From Schoenoplectus triqueter (Eukaryota > Streptophyta > Magnoliopsida > Poales > Cyperaceae): 64,000 bases of DNA. This document shows positions 21,133-33,192 of the stretch, piece by piece (positions within the stretch are counted from its first letter, which is position 1; each line of letters opens with the position of its first letter). The stretch lies in NCBI GenBank assembly GCA_964058805.1, contig CAXKVV010002144.1, forward strand, positions 1,364,001 to 1,428,000. Reading direction: 5' to 3'. Position numbers and translations under genes: made by a program. The notes below the pieces were generated by a model that worked only from the letters and a program-made list of their open reading frames with translations, searched no databases and was not told the DNA's origin.

Positions 21133-24100
21133 GCGTCGGGACACGTTTTCATGTTTTGCGCTCCTCGACTCGTTTGCGGCGGTACCGTTGGCGTCGGGAC
21201 CCGTTTTCATGTTTTGCGCTCACGGACTTGGTTTCGGCGGTACCGAGGGCGTCGGGTCCCGTTTTCATGTTTTGCGCGCCCGAACTCGGTTTCGGCGGTA
21301 CCGAGGGCGTCGGTTCCCGTTTTCATGTTTTGCGCCCCCGGACTCGTTTTCGGCGGTACCGAGGGCGTCGGGTCCCGTGTTCATGTTTTGCGCTCCCCGA
21401 CTCATTTTCGGTGGTACCGATGGCGTCGAGACCCGTTTTCATGTTTTGCGCTCTCGGACTCGTTTTCGGCGGCGCCGAGGGCGTCGGGTCCCGTTTTCAT
21501 GTTTTGCGCTCTCAGACTCGGTTTCGTCAGTACCGACGGCGTCGGGTCCCGTTTTCATGTTTTGCGGGCCCGAACTCGGTTTCGGCGGTACCGAGGGCGT
21601 CGGGTCCCGTTTTCATGTTTTGCGCCCCCGGACTCGTTTTCGGCGGTACCGAAGGCGTCGGGTCCCGTGTTCATGTTTTGCGCTCCCCGACTCATTTTCG
21701 GTGGTACCGATGGCGTCGAGACCCGTTTTCATGTTTTGCGCTCTCGGACTCGTTTTCGGCGGCGCCGAGGGCGTCGGGTCCTGTTTTCTTGTTTTGCGCT
21801 CTCAGACTCGGTTTCGGCAGTACCGACGGCGTCGGGTCCCGTTTTCATGTTTTGCGGGCCCGAACTCGATTTCGGCGGTACCGAGGGCGTCGGGTCCCGT
21901 TTTCATGTTTTGCGCTCCCGGACTCGTTTTCGGTGGTACCGAGGGCGTCGGGTCCCGTTTTCATGTTTTGCGCTCCCCGACTCATTTTCGACGGTACCGA
22001 TGGCGTCGAGACCCGTTTTCAAGTTTTGCGCGCCCGGACTCGTTTTTGGCGGTACAGAGGGCGACGGGTCCCAATTTCATGTTTTGCGCGCCCGGATTCG
22101 TTTTCGGCGGTACCGAGGGCGTCGGGTCCCGTTTTCTTAATTTGGGCGCACAACCTCGTTTTCGGCGGTAGCGAGGGCGTCGGGTCCTGTTTTCACGTTT
22201 TGCGCGCCCGGACTCGGTTTCAGCAGTACCGTTTTCAAGTTTTCGGCGGTAGCGAGGACGTCGGGTCCCGTGTTCATCTTTTGCGCTCCGCGACTCGTTT
22301 TCGGCGGTACCGATGGCGTCGGGACCCGTTTTCATGATTTGCGCTCTCGGACCCGTTTTCATGTTTTGCGCTCTCGGACTCGTTTTCGGTGGTACCGATG
22401 GCGTCGGGTCCCGTTTTCATGTTTTGCGCGCCCGAACTCGGTTTCGGCGGTACCGTGGGCGTCGGGTCCCGTTTTCATGTTTTCGCACCCGGACTCGTTA
22501 TTGGCGGTACCGAGGGCGTCCGACCCGTTTTCATGTTTTGCGCACCCCGACTCGTTTTCGGTGGTACCGATGGTGTCGGGACCCGTTTTCATGTTTTGCG
22601 CGCTCGAACTCGGTTTCGGCGGTACCGATGGCGTCGGGACCCGTTTTCATGTTTTGCGCGCCCGAACTCGGTTTCGGCGGTACCGATGGCGTCGGGTCCC
22701 GTTTTCATGTTTTGCGCCCCCGGACTCGTTTTCGGCGGTACCGAGGGCGTCGGGTCCCGTGTTCATGTTTTGCGCTCCCCGACTCATTTTCGGCGGTACC
22801 GATGGCGTCGGGACCCGTTTTCATGTTTTGCGCTCTCGGACTCGTTTTCGGCGGTACCGATGGCGTCGGGTCCCGTTTTCATGTTTTGCGCGCCCGAACT
22901 CGGTTTCGGCGGTACCGAGGGCGTCGGGTCCCGTTATCATGTTTTGCGCTCCCGGTCCCGGTTTCGGCGGTACCGAGGGCTTCGGGTCCCGTTTTCATGT
23001 TTTGCGCTCCCCGAGTCATTTTCGGTGGTACCGATGGTGTCGAGACCCGTTTTATTGTTTTGCGCTCTCGGACTCGTTTTCGGCGGCGCCGAGGGCGTCG
23101 GGTCCCGTTTTCATGTTTTGCGCTCTCATACTCGGTTTCGGCTGTACCGACGGCGTCGGATCCCATTTTCATGTTTTGCGGGCCCGAACTCGGTTTCGGC
23201 GGTACCGAGGGCGTCGGGTGCCGTTTTCATGTTTTGCGCTCCAGGACTCGATTCGGCGGTACCGAGGGCGTCGGGTCCCGTTTTCATGTTTTGCGCTACC
23301 CGACTCGTTTTCGGCGGTACCGATGGCGTCGGGACCCGTTTTCATGTTTTGCGCTCCCCGACTAATTTTCGGTGGTACCGATGGCGTCGAGACCCGTTTT
23401 CATGTTTTGCGCTCGCGGACTCGTTTTCGGCGGCGCCGAGGGCGTCGGGTCCCATTTTCATGTCTTGCGCTCTCAGACTCGGTTTCGGCAGTACCGACGG
23501 CGTCGGGACCCGTTTTCATGTTTTGCGGGTCCGAACTCGGTTTCGGCGGTACCGAGGGCTTCGGGTCCCGTTTTCATGTTTTGCGCTCCTGGACTCGTTT
23601 TCGGCGGTACCGTGGGCGTCGGGTCCCGTTTTCATGTTTTGTGCTCCCCGACTCATTTTCGGCGGTACCGATGGCGTCGCGACCCGTTTTCATGTTTTGC
23701 GCTCCCGGACTCGTTTTCGGTGGTACCGAGGGCGTCGGGTCCCGTTTTCATGTTTTGCGCTCCCCGACTCATTTTCGACGGTACCGATGGCGTCGAGACC
23801 CGTTTTCAAGTTTTGCGCGCCCGGACTCGTTTTTGGCGGTACAGAGGGCGACGGGTCCCAATTTCATGTTTTGCGCGCCCGGATTCGTTTTCGGCGGTAC
23901 CGAGGGCGTCGGGTCCCGTTTTCTTAATTTGGGCGCACGACCTCGTTTTCGGCGGTAGCGAGGGCGTCGGGTCCCGTTTTCACGTTTTGCGCGCCCGGAC
24001 TCGGTTTCAGCAGTACCGTTTTCAAGTTTTCGGCGGTAGCGAGGACGTCGGGTCCCGTGTTCATCTTTTGCGCTCCGCGACTCGTTATCGGCGGTACCGA

Positions 24101-27100
24101 GGGCGTCCGACCCGTTTTCATGTTTTGCGCTCCCCGACTCGTTTTCGGTGGTACCGATGGCGTCGGGACCCGTTTTCATGTTTTGCGCGCCCGAACTCGG
24201 TTTCGGCGGTACCGATGGCGTCGGGACCCGTTTTCATGTTTTGCGCGCCCGAACTCGGTTTCGGCGGTACCGATGGCGTCGGGTCCCGTTTTCATGTTTT
24301 GCGCCCCCGGACTCGTTTTCGGCGGTACCGAGGGCGTCGGGTCCCGTGTTCATGTTTTGCGCTCCCCGACTCATTTTCGGCGGTACCGATGGCGTCGGGA
24401 CCCGTTTTCATGTTTTGCGCTCTCGGACTCGTTTTCGGCGGTACCGATGGCGTCGGGTCCCGTTTTCATGTTTTGCGCGCCCGAACTCGGTTTCGGCGGT
24501 ACCGAGGGCGTCGGGTCCCGTTATCATGTTTTGCGCTCCCGGTCCCGGTTTCGGCGGTACCGAGGGCTTCGGGTCCCGTTTTCATGTTTTGCGCTCCCCG
24601 AGTCATTTTCGGTGGTACCGATGGTGTCGAGACCCGTTTTCATGTTTTGCGCTCTCGGACTCGTTTTCGGCGGCGCCGAGGGCGTCGGGTCCCGTTTTCA
24701 TGTTTTGCGCTCTCATACTCGGTTTCGGCTGTACCGACGGCGTCGGATCCCATTTTCATGTTTTGCGGGCCCGAACTCGGTTTCGGCGGTACCGAGGGCG
24801 TCGGGTGCCGTTTTCATGTTTTGCGCTCCAGGACTCGATTCGGCGGTACCGAGGGCGTCGGGTCCCGTTTTCATGTTTTGCGCTACCCGACTCGTTTTCG
24901 GCGGTACCGATGGCGTCGGGACCCGTTTTCATGTTTTGCGCTCCCCGACTAATTTTCGGTGGTACCGATGGCGTCGAGACCCGTTTTCATGTTTTGCGCT
25001 CGCGGACTCGTTTTCGGCGGCGCCGAGGGCGTCGGGTCCCATTTTCATGTCTTGCGCTCTCAGACTCGGTTTCGGCAGTACCGACGGCGTCGGGACCCGT
25101 TTTCATGTTTTGCGGGTCCGAACTCGGTTTCGGCGGTACCGAGGGCTTCGGGTCCCGTTTTCATGTTTTGCGCTCCTGGACTCGTTTTCGGCGGTACCGA
25201 GGCCGTCCGGTCCCGTTTTCTTAATTTGGGCGCTCGAACTCGTTTTCGACGGTACCGAGGGAGTCGTGTCCCGTTTTCATGTTTTACGCGCCCGGACCCG
25301 GTTTTGGCGGTACCGAGGGCGTCGGGTCCCGTTTTCATGTTTTGCCCTCCCCGACTCATTTTCGGCGGTACCGAGGGCGTCGGGTCCCGTGTTCATATTT
25401 TGCGCTCCGCGACTCGTTTTCGGCGGTACCGATGGCGTCGGGACCCGTTTTCATGTTTTGCGCTCTCGGACCCGTTTTCATGTTTTGCGCTCTCGGACTC
25501 GTTTTCGGCGGTACCGATGGCGTCGGGTTCCGTTTTCATGTTTTGCGCGCCCGAACTCGGTTTCGGCGGTACCGAGGGCGTCGGGTCCCGTTTTCATGTT
25601 TTGCGCTCCCCGACTCATTTTCGACGTTACCGATGGCGTCGAGACCCGTTTTCATGTTTTGCGCTCCCCGACTCGGTTTCGGCGGTCCCGAGGGCGTCGA
25701 GTCCCGTTTTCATGTTTTGCGCTCCAGGACTCGTTTTCGGCGGTACCGAGGGTGTCGGGTCCCGTTTTCATGTTTTGCGCACCCGGACTCGTTTTCGGCG
25801 GTACCGAGGGCGTCGGACCCGTTTTCATGTTTTGCGCTCCCCGACTCGTTTTCGGCGGTACCGAGGGCGTCGGGACCCGTTTTCATGTTTTGCGCTCTCG
25901 GACTCGATTTCGGCCGTACCGAGGGCGTCGGGTCCCGTTTTCATGCATTGCGCGCCGGAACTCGGTTTCGGCTGTACCGAGGGCTTCGGGTCCCGTTTTC
26001 ATGTTTTGCGCCCCCGGACTCGTTTTCGGCGGTACCGCGGGCGTCGGGACCCGTTTTCTTATTTTGCGCGCTAGAACTCGATTTCGGCAGTACCAAGGGC
26101 GTCGGGTCCCGTTTTCATATTTTGCGCGCCCGAACTCGGTTTCGACGGTACCGAGGGCGTCGGGTCCCGTGTTCATGTTTTGCGCTCCGCGACTCGTTTT
26201 CGGCGGTACTGATGGCGTCGGGACCCGTTTTTATGTTTTGCGCTCGCGGACTCGTTTTCGGCGGTACCGATGGCGTCGGGTCCCGTTTTCATGTTTTGCG
26301 CGCCCGAACTCGGTTTCGGCGGTACCGAGGGCGTCGGGTCCCGTTTTCATGTTTTGCGCTCCCGGACTCGTTTTCGGCGGTACCGATGGTGTCGGGACCC
26401 GTTTTCATGTTTTGCGCTCCCAGACTCGTTTTCGGCACCGCCGAGGGCGTCGGGTCCCGTTTTCATGTTTTGCACCCCCGGACTCGTTTTCGGCGGTACC
26501 GAGGGCGTCGGGTCCAGTGTTCATGTTTTGCGCTCCCCGATTCGTTTTCGACGGTACCGAGGGCGTCGGGTCCCGTTTTCCTGTTTTGCGCTCCCGGACT
26601 CGTTTTCGGCGGTACCGAGGACGTCGGGTCCCGTTTTCATGTCTTTCGCACCCGGACTCGTTTTCGGCGGTACTGAGGGCGTCGAGTCCCGTTTTCATGT
26701 TTTGCGCGCCCGAACTCGGTTTCGGTGGTACCGAGGGCGTCGGTTCCCGTTTTCATGTTTTGCGCACCCTGACTCGTTTTCGGCGGTACCGAGGGCGTCG
26801 GGTCCCGTTTTCATGTTTTGTGCTCCCCGACTCATTTTCGGCGGTACCGATGGCGTCGGGACCCGTTTTCATGTTTTGCCCTCTCGGACTCATTTTCGGC
26901 ACCGCCGAGGGCGTCGGGTCCCGTTTTCATGTTTTGCGCGCCCGGACTCGTTTTCGGCGGTACCGAGGGCGTCGGTCCCATTTTCATGTTTTGCGCTCTC
27001 GGACTCGTTTTCGGCGGTACTGATGGCGTCGAGTCCCGTTTTCATGTTTTGCGCGCCCGAACTCGGTTTTGGCGGTACCGAGGGCTTCGGGTCCAGTTTT

Positions 27101-27114
27101 CATGTTTTGCGCAC
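21133..27114 (+). repeat. 58-bp satellite array, polarity B (about 103 monomers)
   Basis: Continuous satellite between the copia remnant and the first 872-bp insert. It contains a direct segmental duplication (21.96-25.2 kb) and the upstream part of the 2603-bp higher-order unit from about 25812. Special monomers include one with GGGCGACGGGTCCCAATTTC (about 22067 and 23847) and neighbours containing CTTAATTTGGGCGC. Truncated monomers occur at about 22345 and 25467. No gene is supported. Confidence 0.97.
21960..25200. repeat. Direct segmental duplication in satellite, about 1.6-1.8 kb units
   Basis: 21960-22290 matches 23747-24077 (offset 1787). From 22504 the match continues at 24091 with offset 1587 and runs to about 23600/25190. 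The 200-bp change in offset means the second copy lacks about 200 bp (about 22290-22500). Shared private variants include TTCGGCGGTAGCGAGGACG, GAGGGCGTCCGACCCG, a 1-bp-shortened GACTCGATTCGGCGG monomer and the GCCGAGGGCG monomers. Edges are approximate. Confidence 0.8.
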
Positions 27115-27986
27115 TGATGTTGGTGTTGTATCAAATATTATTTATACTTTCCTAATCCCAGTTTTACGTCGCACCAAACGACGGTCAATTGTAGATCAGG
27201 GTCGAACCACAGAGACGGGACTTACTTCTAAACCGACTTTAATTTGGTCTCGAAAACTATTTTTGGTATTTTTGTATAAAATGGGGGGTTGTAAGCAATT
27301 ATTTTGATTAAGGAATCCTAAGTAATTAAAAGATAATTAAAAATAGATAGTAAACAAGTACAAATAAAATTTTGGTTTTAAACTTAACTATAAAAGGTAT
27401 TCCTAGGGAGTTCGAGATCAATTGTTGCTCTGGATCAATGGTCAACTACCCGTTCATTACTATGAACGACCCGCCGACATAGGTATGCGACCCGTTCAGT
27501 GTCCTGAACGACTCGCAGAGGGCATGCTAGGTAAACAATACCGATGTTTGCAGGGCGTTCAGTGTCCTGAACTACCTGCAGTCATTGGTCTTGTCGCTGT
27601 TCAACAGCGCTGACAGATGGTCAACTACTCGTTCAGTGTCCTGAACGACCAGTTGACATCTGCGAGACAGCCGTCAAACCAATTAACATAGGCTTCTATC
27701 GTGTATTATGAACGTTCAATGAAACTAATGGTCAGATTGACTCCTCAAGTTTCGTGTGTTGGACTTTATAATGTTATTAGTTCATTAAAACATTTCTAGG
27801 ATTATGACTAACCCTAAATCAACTTGTTTTATACCTAAGTTCCGTTAATACCGTCGTATAATGCAATTTCCCCTCTCGGGTACTTATGGATCCGAAGATC
27901 AACTCAAGCAATGCATAAAATAAAGGTTGGTCAGTTGATATTAACAACCACACCAATTCATGCAAAGATATTATTAACGTGCAACA
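27115..27986. repeat. 872-bp non-satellite insert, copy 1, with stem-loop cluster
   Basis: AT-rich unique sequence inside one satellite monomer. The left satellite ends gttttgcgcac and the right resumes gttttcggcgg, so about 8 bp of monomer are missing. TGTTG at 27118 and CAACA at 27982-27986 are mutually inverted, like LTR or solo-LTR ends, but flanking pentamers do not match. A stretch containing GGGTCGAACCACAGAGAC recalls dispersed plant retroelement-type DNA. The middle (27451-27657) holds a run of stem-loops. A 63-codon frame at 27422-27613 overlaps them and is not credible as a gene. Class unknown. Confidence 0.85.
27451..27657. other. Cluster of stem-loops sharing a GTTCAG-TGTC-CTGAAC core (insert copy 1)
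   Basis: Four hairpins: 27451-27468 (CGTTCAT, loop TACT, ATGAACG), 27493-27510 (CGTTCAG, TGTC, CTGAACG), 27557-27572 (GTTCAG, TGTC, CTGAAC) and 27630-27647 (as the second). The first has paired changes on both arms. Three have extra outer complementary arms with different sequences: TGCGA/TCGCA (27486-27490, 27513-27517), TGCAGG/CCTGCA (27549-27554, 27575-27580) and GTCAACT/AGTTGAC (27620-27626, 27651-27657). A further palindrome, GCTGTT-c-AACAGC, is at 27596-27608. The same cluster recurs in the three other inserts. Function unknown. Confidence 0.8.
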
Positions 27987-29717
27987 AGTTTTCGGCGGTA
28001 CCGAGGGCGTCGGGTCCCGTTTTCATGTTTTGCGCTCCCGGACTCGTTTTCGGCGGTACCGAGGGCGTCGGGTCCCGTTTTCATGTTTTGCGCTCCCCGA
28101 CTCATGTACGGCGGTACCGATGGCGTCGCGACCCGTTTTCATGTTTTGCGCGCCCGGACTCGTTTTCGGCAGTATAGAGGGCGACGGGTCCCAATTTCAT
28201 GTTTTGCGCGCCCGGATTCGTTTTCGGCGGTACCGAGGGCGTCGGGTCCCGTTTTCTTAATTTGGGCGCTCGAACCCGTTTTCGGCGGTACCGAGGGCGT
28301 CGGCTCCCGTTTTCACGTTTTGCGCGCCCGGACTCGGTTTCGGCAGTACCGAGGGCGTCGGGACCCGTTATCATGTTTTGCGCGCCCGGACCCGGTTTCG
28401 GCGGTACCGATGGCGTCGGACCCGTTTTCATGTTTTGCGCTCCCCGACTCGTTTTCGGCGGTACCGAGGGCGTCGGGACCCGTTTTCATGTTTTGCGCTC
28501 TCGGACTCGATTTCGGCCGTACCGAGGGCGTCGGGTCCCGTTTTCATGCTTTGCGCGCCGGAACTCGGTTTCGGCTGTACCGAGGGCTTCGGGTCCCGTT
28601 TTCATGTTTTGCGCCCCCGGACTCGTTTTCGGCGGTACCGCGGGCGTCGGGACCCGTTTTCTTATTTTGCGCGCTAGAACTCGATTTCGGCAGTACCAAG
28701 GGCGTCGGGTCCCGTTTTCATATTTTGCGCGCCCGAACTCGGTTTCGACGGTACCGAGGGCGTCGGGTCCCGTGTTCATGTTTTGCGCTCCGCGACTCGT
28801 TTTCGGCGGTACTGATGGCGTCGGGACCCGTTTTTATGTTTTGCGCTCGCGGACTCGTTTTCGGCGGTACCGATGGCGTCGGGTCCCGTTTTCATGTTTT
28901 GCGCGCCCGAACTCGGTTTCGGCGGTACCGAGGGCGTCGGGTCCCGTTTTCATGTTTTGCGCTCCCGGACTCGTTTTCGGCGGTACCGATGGTGTCGGGA
29001 CCCGTTTTCATGTTTTGCGCTCCCAGACTCGTTTTCGGCACCGCCGAGGGCGTCGGGTCCCGTTTTCATGTTTTGCACCCCCGGACTCGTTTTCGGCGGT
29101 ACCGAGGGCGTCGGGTCCAGTGTTCATGTTTTGCGCTCCCCGATTCGTTTTCGACGGTACCGAGGGCGTCGGGTCCCGTTTTCCTGTTTTGCGCTCCCGG
29201 ACTCGTTTTCGGCGGTACCGAGGACGTCGGGTCCCGTTTTCATGTCTTTCGCACCCGGACTCGTTTTCGGCGGTACCGAGGGCGTCGAGTCCCGTTTTCA
29301 TGTTTTGCGCGCCCGAACTCGGTTTTGGCGGTACCGAGGGCGTCGGTTCCCGTTTTCATGTTTTGCGCACCCTGACTCGTTTTCGGCGGTACCGAGGGCG
29401 TCGGGTCCCGTTTTCATGTTTTGTGCTCCCCGACTCATTTTCGGCGGTACCGATGGCGTCGGGTCCCGTTTTCATGTTTTGCGCACCCGGACTCGTTTTC
29501 GGCACCGCCGAGGGCGTCGGGTCCCGTTTTCATGTTTTGCGCGCCCGGACTCGTTTTCGGCGGTACCGAGGGCGTCGGTCCCATTTTCATGTTTTGCGCT
29601 CTCGGACTCGTTTTCGGCGGTACTGATGGCGTCGAGTCCCGTTTTCATGTTTTGCGCGCCCGAACTCGGTTTTGGCGGTACCGAGGGCTTCGGGTCCAGT
29701 TTTCATGTTTTGCGCAC
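27987..29717 (+). repeat. 58-bp satellite block between inserts 1 and 2
   Basis: About 30 monomers in polarity B, belonging to the 2603-bp higher-order unit. It includes an unusual monomer with CTCATGTACGGCGG near 28101 and the GGCGACGGGTCCCAATTTC monomer near 28181. No gene. Confidence 0.96.
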
Positions 29718-30589
29718 TGATGTTGGTGTTGTATCAAATACTATTTATACTTTCCTAATCCCAGTTTTACGTCGCACCAAACGACGGTCAATTGTAGATC
29801 AGGGTCGAACCACAGAGACGGGACTTACTTCTAAACCGACTTTAATTTGGTCTCGAAAACTATTTTTGGTATTTTTGTATAAAATGGGGGGTTGTAAGCA
29901 ATTATTTTGATTAAGGAATCCTAAGTAATTAAAAGATAATTAAAAATAGAGAGTAAACAAGTACAAATAAAATTTTGGTTTTAAACTTAACTATAAAAGG
30001 TATTCCTAGGGAGTTCGAGATCAATTGTTGCTCTGGATCAATGGTCAACTACCCGTTCATTACTATGAACGACCCGCCGACATAGGTATGCGACCCGTTC
30101 AGTGTCCTGAACGACTCGCAGAGGGCATGCTAGGTAAACAATACCGATGTTTGCAGGGCGTTCAGTGTCCTGAACTACCTGCAGTCATTGGTCTTGTCGC
30201 TGTTCAACAGCGCTGACAGATGGTCAACTACTCGTTCAGTGTCCTGAACGACCAGTTGACATCTGCGAGACAGCCGTCAAACCAATTAACATAGGCTTCT
30301 ATCGTGTATTATGAACGTTCAATGAAACTAATGGTCAGATTGACTCCTCAAGTTTCGTGTGTTGGACTTTATAATGTTATTAGTTCATTAAAACATTTCT
30401 AGGATTATGACTAACCCTAAATCAACTTGTTTTATACCTAAGTTCCGTTAATACCGTCGTATAATGCAATTTCCCCTCTCGGGTACTTATGGATCCGAAG
30501 ATCAACTCAAGCAATGCATAAAATAAAGGTTGGTCAGTTCATATTAACAACCACACCAATTCATGCAAAGATATTATTAACGTGCAACA
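29718..30589. repeat. 872-bp non-satellite insert, copy 2
   Basis: Same sequence as copy 1, offset 2603 bp, with a few substitutions: ACTATTTATAC instead of ATTATTTATAC, AGAGAGTAAAC instead of AGATAGTAAAC, and CAGTTCATATT instead of CAGTTGATATT. The junction sequences are the same, so it was copied with its satellite flanks rather than inserted again. The stem-loop cluster lies at about 30054-30260. Confidence 0.9.
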
Positions 30590-32320
30590 AGTTTTCGGCG
30601 GTACCGAGGGCGTCGGGTCCCGTTTTCATGTTTTGCGCTCCCGGACTCGTTTTCGGCGGTACCGAGGGCGTCGGGTCCCGTTTTCATGTTTTGCGCTCCC
30701 CGACTCATGTACGGCGGTACCGATGGCGTCGCGACCCGTTTTCATGTTTTGCGCGCCCGGACTCGTTTTCGGCAGTATAGAGGGCGACGGGTCCCAATTT
30801 CATGTTTTGCGCGCCCGGATTCGTTTTCGGCGGTACCGAGGGCGTCGGGTCCCGTTTTCTTAATTTGGGCGCTCGAACCCGTTTTCGGCGGTACCGAGGG
30901 CGTCGGCTCCCGTTTTCACGTTTTGCGCGCCCGGACTCGGTTTCGGCAGTACCGAGGGCGTCGGGACCCGTTATCATGTTTTGCGCGCCCGGACCCGGTT
31001 TCGGCGGTACCGATGGCGTCGGACCCGTTTTCATGTTTTGCGCTCCCCGACTCGTTTTCGGCGGTACCGAGGGCGTCGGGACCCGTTTTCATGTTTTGCG
31101 CTCTCGGACTCGATTTCGGCCGTACCGAGGGCGTCGGGTCCCGTTTTCATGCTTTGCGCGCCGGAACTCGGTTTCGGCTGTACCGAGGGCTTCGGGTCCC
31201 GTTTTCATGTTTTGCGCCCCCGGACTCGTTTTCGGCGGTACCGCGGGCGTCGGGACCCGTTTTCTTATTTTGCGCGCTAGAACTCGATTTCGGCAGTACC
31301 AAGGGCGTCGGGTCCCGTTTTCATATTTTGCGCGCCCGAACTCGGTTTCGACGGTACCGAGGGCGTCGGGTCCCGTGTTCATGTTTTGCGCTCCGCGACT
31401 CGTTTTCGGCGGTACTGATGGCGTCGGGACCCGTTTTTATGTTTTGCGCTCGCGGACTCGTTTTCGGCGGTACCGATGGCGTCGGGTCCCGTTTTCATGT
31501 TTTGCGCGCCCGAACTCGGTTTCGGCGGTACCGAGGGCGTCGGGTCCCGTTTTCATGTTTTGCGCTCCCGGACTCGTTTTCGGCGGTACCGATGGTGTCG
31601 GGACCCGTTTTCATGTTTTGCGCTCCCAGACTCGTTTTCGGCACCGCCGAGGGCGTCGGGTCCCGTTTTCATGTTTTGCACCCCCGGACTCGTTTTCGGC
31701 GGTACCGAGGGCGTCGGGTCCAGTGTTCATGTTTTGCGCTCCCCGATTCGTTTTCGACGGTACCGAGGGCGTCGGGTCCCGTTTTCCTGTTTTGCGCTCC
31801 CGGACTCGTTTTCGGCGGTACCGAGGACGTCGGGTCCCGTTTTCATGTCTTTCGCACCCGGACTCGTTTTCGGCGGTACCGAGGGCGTCGAGTCCCGTTT
31901 TCATGTTTTGCGCGCCCGAACTCGGTTTTGGCGGTACCGAGGGCGTCGGTTCCCGTTTTCATGTTTTGCGCACCCTGACTCGTTTTCGGCGGTACCGAGG
32001 GCGTCGGGTCCCGTTTTCATGTTTTGTGCTCCCCGACTCATTTTCGGCGGTACCGATGGCGTCGGGACCCGTTTTCATGTTTTGCCCTCTCGGACTCGTT
32101 TTCGGCACCGCCGAGGGCGTCGGGTCCCGTTTTCATGTTTTGCGCGCCCGGACTCGTTTTCGGCGGTACCGAGGGCGTCGGTCCCATTTTCATGTTTTGC
32201 GCTCTCGGACTCGTTTTCGGCGGTACTGATGGCGTCGAGTCCCGTTTTCATGTTTTGCGCGCCCGAACTCGGTTTTGGCGGTACCGAGGGCTTCGGGTCC
32301 AGTTTTCATGTTTTGCGCAC
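30590..32320 (+). repeat. 58-bp satellite block between inserts 2 and 3
   Basis: About 30 monomers, nearly identical in order and variants to 27987-29717. It differs near 32058-32100 (GGGACCC and GCCCTCTCGG where the earlier block has GGGTCCC and GCGCACCCGG), where it matches the region before insert 1. Confidence 0.96.
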
Positions 32321-33192
32321 TGATGTTGGTGTTGTATCAAATACTATTTATACTTTCCTAATCCCAGTTTTACGTCGCACCAAACGACGGTCAATTGTAG
32401 ATCAGGGTCGAACCACAGAGACGGGACTTACTTCTAAACCGACTTTAATTTGGTCTCGAAAACTATTTTTGGTATTTTTGTATAAAATGGGGGGTTGTAA
32501 GCAATTATTTTGATTAAGGAATCCTAAGTAATTAAAAGATAATTAAAAATAGAGAGTAAACAAGTACAAATAAAATTTTGGTTTTAAACTTAACTATAAA
32601 AGGTATTCCTAGGGAGTTCGAGATCAATTGTTGCTCTGGATCAATGGTCAACTACCCGTTCATTACTATGAACGACCCGCCGACATAGGTATGCGACCCG
32701 TTCAGTGTCCTGAACGACTCGCAGAGGGCATGCTAGGTAAACAATACCGATGTTTGCAGGGCGTTCAGTGTCCTGAACTACCTGCAGTCATTGGTCTTGT
32801 CGCTGTTCAACAGCGCTGACAGATGGTCAACTACTCGTTCAGTGTCCTGAACGACCAGTTGACATCTGCGAGACAGCCGTCAAACCAATTAACATAGGCT
32901 TCTATCGTGTATTATGAACGTTCAATGAAACTAATGGTCAGATTGACTCCTCAAGTTTCGTGTGTTGGACTTTATAATGTTATTAGTTCATTAAAACATT
33001 TCTAGGATTATGACTAACCCTAAATCAACTTGTTTTATACCTAAGTTCCGTTAATACCGTCGTATAATGCAATTTCCCCTCTCGGGTACTTATGGATCCG
33101 AAGATCAACTCAAGCAATGCATAAAATAAAGGTTGGTCAGTTCATATTAACAACCACACCAATTCATGCAAAGATATTATTAACGTGCAACA
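32321..33192. repeat. 872-bp non-satellite insert, copy 3
   Basis: Offset 2603 bp from copy 2, with the copy 2-type bases at the diagnostic sites. Same junctions. The stem-loop cluster lies at about 32657-32863. Confidence 0.9.

Noticed and set aside
27422..27613. 63-codon frame repeated four times in the 872-bp inserts
   Set aside because: It overlaps the stem-loop cluster, has no known motif, and its recurrence is explained by duplication of the insert.
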